This document shows positions 14,030 through 15,171 of a stretch of 15,171 nt of DNA, in pieces. The notes under the pieces are model-generated. The model had not been told where the DNA came from, searched no databases, and was given only the letters and a program-made list of their open reading frames with translations. The translations under genes and the position numbers were made by a program. Location of the stretch: assembly GCA_016776705.1 (NCBI GenBank), contig JADHSW010000053.1, forward strand, positions 1 to 15,171, given 5' to 3'. The first letter of the stretch is position 1. Each line of letters opens with the position of its first letter. The DNA is from Rhodospirillales bacterium (GTDB lineage Bacteria > Pseudomonadota > Alphaproteobacteria > Rhodospirillales > JABHCV01).

Positions 14030-15171
14030 CTATTTTTCGTAGTTATCTGCGACGAGGCGATCAAGCAGGCGCACGCCGAAGGCGGTGCCGCCCTTGGGCG
14101 TAACCGGCGAGTCCTTGCTGGACCATGTGACACCGGCAATATCCAGATGCGCCCACGGCGTTTTGTCGACAAAGCGTTTCAGGAATTGCGCCGCCGTAAT
14201 GGAACCGGCGCCGCGTCCGCCTGAAATATTCTTCATATCAGCCGCATCGCAGTTCAACAGCTTGTCGTAGTTTGCCCCCATGGGCATGCGCCAGATACTT
14301 TCGCCCACGGCCTCGCCGGCATCACTCAACTGTTTTGAGAGTTTGTCATCATTGGAAAACAGCCCGGCCTTTTCATCGCCCAGGCAGATAATGATGGCCC
14401 CGGTCAGGGTTGCCAGATCGATCATGAATTTCGGCTTGAAACGCTCCTTGGTATACCAAAGGGCATCGGCAAGAACGAGGCGTCCTTCGGCGTCCGTGTT
14501 CAGGACTTCGATGGTCTGGCCTGACATGGATGTAACAATATCGCCTGGACGCTGGGCATTTCCCGAAGGCATGTTTTCAACAAGGCCAACAACGCCAACC
14601 ACATTTGCGTTGGCCTTGCGACCCGCAAGCGCCTTCATCAGGCCAATGACGACGCCGGAGCCGCCCATGTCCCATTTCATGTCTTCCATGCCGACCGATG
14701 GCTTGATCGAAATACCACCGGTATCGAAGGTAACGCCCTTTCCGACGAAGGCAACCGGAGCATCGTCTTTACCTTTGCCCTTTTTGCCGTTCCATTGCAT
14801 GACCACCAGCTTTGATTCGCGCACGCTTCCCTGACCGACACCCAATAGCGCACCCATACCCAGCTTGCGCATTTGCGCCTCGCCCAGAACCTCGACCTTG
14901 ACTCCCAGTTTGCTCAGAGACTGGGCCTGCTTGGCCAGTGTTTCAGGGTAAATCACGTTTGCCGGTTCAGACACCAGATCGCGGGTAAAGAAGACGCCGT
15001 CGGCAACCTTGTCTTTGGGAGCAAAAGCGGTGCGGGCCTTGGCCGACCCCTGGCAAATAATTTTCAGAGTTTTCAGGCTGGGCTTGTCTTCTGCTTTTTC
15101 CTTGGTCCGGTATTTATCGAACCGGTAAGAGCGCAAGCGTGCGCCGAAGGCCATTTCAGCAGCCAATTGAT
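14030..15171 (-). CDS. pepA: Leucyl aminopeptidase, N-terminus beyond the window
   Basis: PepA is a cytosolic M17-family dimetal aminopeptidase that removes N-terminal residues from peptides. The visible part (about 380 residues) is the whole catalytic domain. Its metal and catalytic residues occur with E. coli spacing: V-G-K-G-V-T-F-D-T-G-G (K and D equivalent to K270 and D275), then S-I-K-P (K282), M-K-W-D-M-G-G (D293) and NTDAEGR (D352, E354, R356). The distance from the second Asp to NTD is the same 59 residues as in E. coli. About 127 residues of the N-terminal domain are therefore missing because the window ends, not because the gene is broken: the frame stays open to base 15171, and the TTG at 15166 is not a real start. 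Followed after 14 nt by holC. Confidence 0.97.
   Translation of the reverse strand, partial: QLAAEMAFGARLRSYRFDKYRTKEKAEDKPSLKTLKIICQGSAKARTAFAPKDKVADGVFFTRDLVSEPANVIYPETLAKQAQSLSKLGVKVEVLGEAQMRKLGMGALLGVGQGSVRESKLVVMQWNGKKGKGKDDAPVAFVGKGVTFDTGGISIKPSVGMEDMKWDMGGSGVVIGLMKALAGRKANANVVGVVGLVENMPSGNAQRPGDIVTSMSGQTIEVLNTDAEGRLVLADALWYTKERFKPKFMIDLATLTGAIIICLGDEKAGLFSNDDKLSKQLSDAGEAVGESIWRMPMGANYDKLLNCDAADMKNISGGRGAGSITAAQFLKRFVDKTPWAHLDIAGVTWSSKDSPVTPKGGTAFGVRLLDRLVADNYEK

Noticed and set aside
14280..14834. 184-codon plus-strand frame opposite pepA
   Set aside because: Shadow of the PepA catalytic domain, which has all its metal ligands in the other strand.

Overview
The window looks like a core-genome segment of an alphaproteobacterium. 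A Rhodospirillales-like, facultatively anaerobic or microaerobic lineage is my best guess, based on gene order and protein style (DUF2066 - CDP-alcohol phosphatidyltransferase - AI-2E family protein divergent from purMN; holC next to pepA; a very large PAS/GGDEF/EAL protein). Genes are tightly packed on both strands. I see no tRNA, rRNA, CRISPR array, insertion sequence or prophage signature.

Layout. (1) 1-2245, minus strand: a three-gene run, DUF2066 protein -> PgsA-like CDP-alcohol phosphatidyltransferase -> AI-2E/PerM membrane protein, the last cut by the left edge. (2) 2313-4024, plus: purM and purN, overlapping by 13 nt, for de novo purine synthesis. (3) 4025-4198: an intergenic stretch with two near-perfect palindromes, then a YeeE/YedE (TsuA-like) sulfur-compound transporter at 4199-5296. 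(4) 5297-5650: about 350 bases with no convincing gene, then a strong terminator serving ndk (minus, 5711-6133). (5) 6320-8206, plus: an ABC-F ATPase of the YheS/Uup type, converging on and overlapping by 4 nt the 1104-residue cytoplasmic five-PAS/GGDEF/EAL protein (minus, 8203-11517). (6) 11518-11710: a divergent intergenic region with a textbook class II FNR-type promoter facing right. It drives a two-gene operon (11711-13563) of a UbiV-like protein and a U32-peptidase-family protein, both with conserved-looking cysteine sets for Fe-S clusters. (7) 13560-15171, minus: pepA (5' end beyond the window) followed by holC.

How they work together. Most genes are housekeeping: purine synthesis, nucleotide balancing (ndk), phospholipid synthesis, replication (holC) and peptide turnover (pepA). 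The most interesting part is 11518-13563: a divergent UbiV/UbiU-related pair with a predicted FNR-activated promoter at the correct -41.5 geometry and no UbiT (SCP2-type) partner in view. It sits back-to-back with a multi-PAS c-di-GMP enzyme. From the family, an oxygen-independent hydroxylation or related Fe-S-dependent modification under low oxygen is the best guess. The substrate cannot be read from the sequence.
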